From positions 6,545-70,544 of the forward strand of contig NZ_CP108515.1 of the NCBI RefSeq assembly GCF_035989305.1: 64,000 bases of DNA. The letters run 5' to 3'. Origin of the DNA: Streptomyces sp. NBC_01233 (GTDB taxonomy: Bacteria > Actinomycetota > Actinomycetes > Streptomycetales > Streptomycetaceae). Below, piece by piece: positions 62,844-64,000 of the stretch. Made by a program: the position numbers and the translations under genes. Every line of letters starts with the position of its first letter. Position 1 is the stretch's first letter. The notes beneath the pieces were generated by a model. That model was given only the letters and a program-made list of their open reading frames with translations. It searched no databases and was not told the DNA's origin.

Positions 62844-63536
62844 TTAGACGGCCGCGTGCGAGGTATTGGCCGCACCGGCGTCACTCCAGATCGACGAGCC
62901 CGCGAGATGCCAGCCGCCGGGCGTCCCGTCCGACTTCCCGCACTTGAACCTCGGCAGGTCCTGCGGGTCGTAGTGCCCGGCCTCGAGGGTGCAGAAGATG
63001 ACGTCACCGCTGGACATCTCCACCGTCTGGGCCGTGCACAGACCGCCGACGTCACCCAGCGCTCCCAGCGCCCGGCGCCGCGCCGTGGTGTTCGGCTGTG
63101 TGCGCGGCAGCACCCTCTCTCGCACGAACGCTTCCAGCCGCACCACGTTGGCCCGTTCCCGCCGACGTGCGTCCGCGAGATGTACGGCCAGCTCAGCAGC
63201 TCCGGCTGACCGGCCAGACCGCCGCGCCCAGTCCCGGTCCGCGATGCCCACCAGGGCCTCGCTCACCGTTGCCACGCCCTCGTCCCAGCCGTCCGCGAAC
63301 AGTCCGCCCTGAGAGGCCGGCGCCATCCCGTCCAGCTCCACGACCTCGCTCTGCGCCCCGGCGACGGCTCCGGCCTCCAGGTCGTCCGCCTCAGCTGCGG
63401 GTACGCCCTGAGCGGCCAAGAGCGCGAACAGCTTCAACCGGGCGTTGGTGCCCGCCGTCTGATACTGACTCACCCGGCGCACAGAATCGCTGATCAGCGC
63501 TGGATCTAGTCCGGTAGATTCGTGGTGCGTGGTCAT
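62844..63536 (-). CDS. Telomere-adjacent hypothetical protein
   Basis: A 230-aa protein from ATG 63536. A helical middle (ELAVHLADARRRERANVVRL) leads to a C-terminal Cys/His region: GLCTAQTVEMSSGDVIFCTL, EAGHYDPQDLPRFKCGK, GGWHLAGSSIWSDAGAAN, likely a small zinc or disulfide fold. It is the last gene before the telomere and is followed by the helicase gene on the same strand (36 bases between them). Family unknown. Confidence 0.58.
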   Translation of the reverse strand: MTTHHESTGLDPALISDSVRRVSQYQTAGTNARLKLFALLAAQGVPAAEADDLEAGAVAGAQSEVVELDGMAPASQGGLFADGWDEGVATVSEALVGIADRDWARRSGRSAGAAELAVHLADARRRERANVVRLEAFVRERVLPRTQPNTTARRRALGALGDVGGLCTAQTVEMSSGDVIFCTLEAGHYDPQDLPRFKCGKSDGTPGGWHLAGSSIWSDAGAANTSHAAV

Positions 63537-63639
63537 CTGCGGCCGTTCCTCTCGAAAATGAGGGAGGGTTCCAGGCGGTTGGGGGGTGTCTCGTGTTTCC
63601 GCCAACGGTACATGGTGCATCAACCCGATGCACCCGCTA

Positions 63640-64000
63640 CACTAGTACCCAACACGAACGAGCGACCCCCACCCCTCGTAGCCAGCCAGGCCCACGCAGT
63701 GGGCCCCAACGGTTCTGGAGGCGCAGCCGGAAGAACCGTTGGGCGGGGGAGCGCAGCGGACCCGCCCAGGAGGACGCAGTCCTCCCTCACTCCCTCTTCA
63801 ACTCCACAACAAGAGCCGCCACTAGTTGCACTGTCAGACCCTGATCGACCCGGCCGCGCATCGCGCGGCCTACCGGGCGCGCAGCGGCCGGCCCCACTCG
63901 TTCCCGAAGCGCAGCGCGAGGGAACGGCCCTTCGCATCGCGAAGGGCCAGCGGGAGCGCAGCGACCGCCCCCGCTTGCACATCGCGCAGCGATGTGGTAC
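63640..64000. other. Right telomere of a linear replicon
   Basis: Dense inverted repeats with 3-base loops, many GCA: 63691 (CCCAC-GCA-GTGGG), 63708-63741 (CCAACGGTTCT and complement), 63852-63870 (GGCCGCGC-ATC-GCGCGGCC), 63899-63926, 63926-63948 (GGCCCTTCGC-ATC-GCGAAGGGCC) and 63978-63996 (CACATCGC-GCA-GCGATGTG). On the minus strand the edge reads GTACCACATCGCTGCGCGAT, which is the archetypal Streptomyces telomere after its first palindrome. About 12 terminal bases appear to be missing. Tap/Tpg act here. Confidence 0.88.

Noticed and set aside
1..64000. tRNA and rRNA genes
   Set aside because: I saw no tRNA-like T-loop/acceptor pairs or rRNA sequence; a covariance scan would be needed to exclude a tRNA remnant at an att site.

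Overview
This is GC-rich actinobacterial DNA with Streptomyces-type gene content, and it reads as the right-hand part of a linear replicon, most likely a linear plasmid. It carries a telomere-protein pair (tap-tpg), a ParA/ParB partition pair with three identical 18-bp palindromes, and a two-gene replication locus (DNA-binding Rep plus DnaB-like helicase) with duplicated iteron-like repeats. The last 350-400 bases are packed with palindromes having GCA-type loops. Read inward from the right edge, the window begins GTACCACATCGC, which matches the archetypal Streptomyces telomere about a dozen bases in from its 5' end, so base 64000 is probably almost the physical end of the molecule.

Layout. 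0-3.7 kb: a tyrosine recombinase, small HTH protein and zinc-ribbon recombinase-like protein, overlapping head to tail. 3.7-7.5 kb: accessory genes, including an AbiJ-like protein and an endonuclease VII-type nuclease. 7.5-12.3 kb: tpg and tap, divergent from a protein with two zeta-toxin kinase domains. 12.3-17.3 kb: a second recombinase, gene remnants, a three-gene PIN toxin/antitoxin/coiled-coil operon and an HNH nuclease operon. 17.6-20.7 kb: an ISAs1-family IS that has truncated an EACC1-caspase conflict module. 20.8-27.9 kb: a membrane/coiled-coil operon, a Uma2 nuclease, a Tap-like HTH regulator, a HAD chimera and several broken genes. 28-30.3 kb: the partition locus. 30.3-34.2 kb: a decayed DNA ligase, two small phage-type genes and an Ig-like repeat protein with four near-identical 297-bp units. 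35-38.3 kb: another Tap-like HTH regulator and the replication locus. 38.3-42.4 kb: gene-poor DNA with one secreted protein. 42.4-50.7 kb: a compact polyketide locus (DUF5988 protein, free-standing KS, 2107-aa KS-AT-DH-ER-KR-ACP synthase). 51.6-54.2 kb: two IPT/TIG repeat proteins and a secreted Ig-like protein. 54.3-59.7 kb: nested and truncated insertion sequences. 59.7-64 kb: an Asn/Gly-rich small protein, the terminal helicase, a hypothetical gene and the telomere.

How the parts work together. Rep and DnaB-like helicase would start replication internally, ParA/ParB segregate the copies, and Tap/Tpg with the end palindromes (and perhaps the terminal helicase) complete and protect the ends. 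The cargo is a mix of lipid/polyketide synthesis, conflict genes (zeta, PIN, caspase, AbiJ-like, nucleases) and repeat-rich Ig/TIG proteins. The least explained feature is a recurring structured leader motif (core GGTGGGC-N-GCCCATCC followed by TCCGGGGG) at five or six places. Three copies lie 150-225 bases upstream of the Ig-like, TIG and small secreted protein genes.
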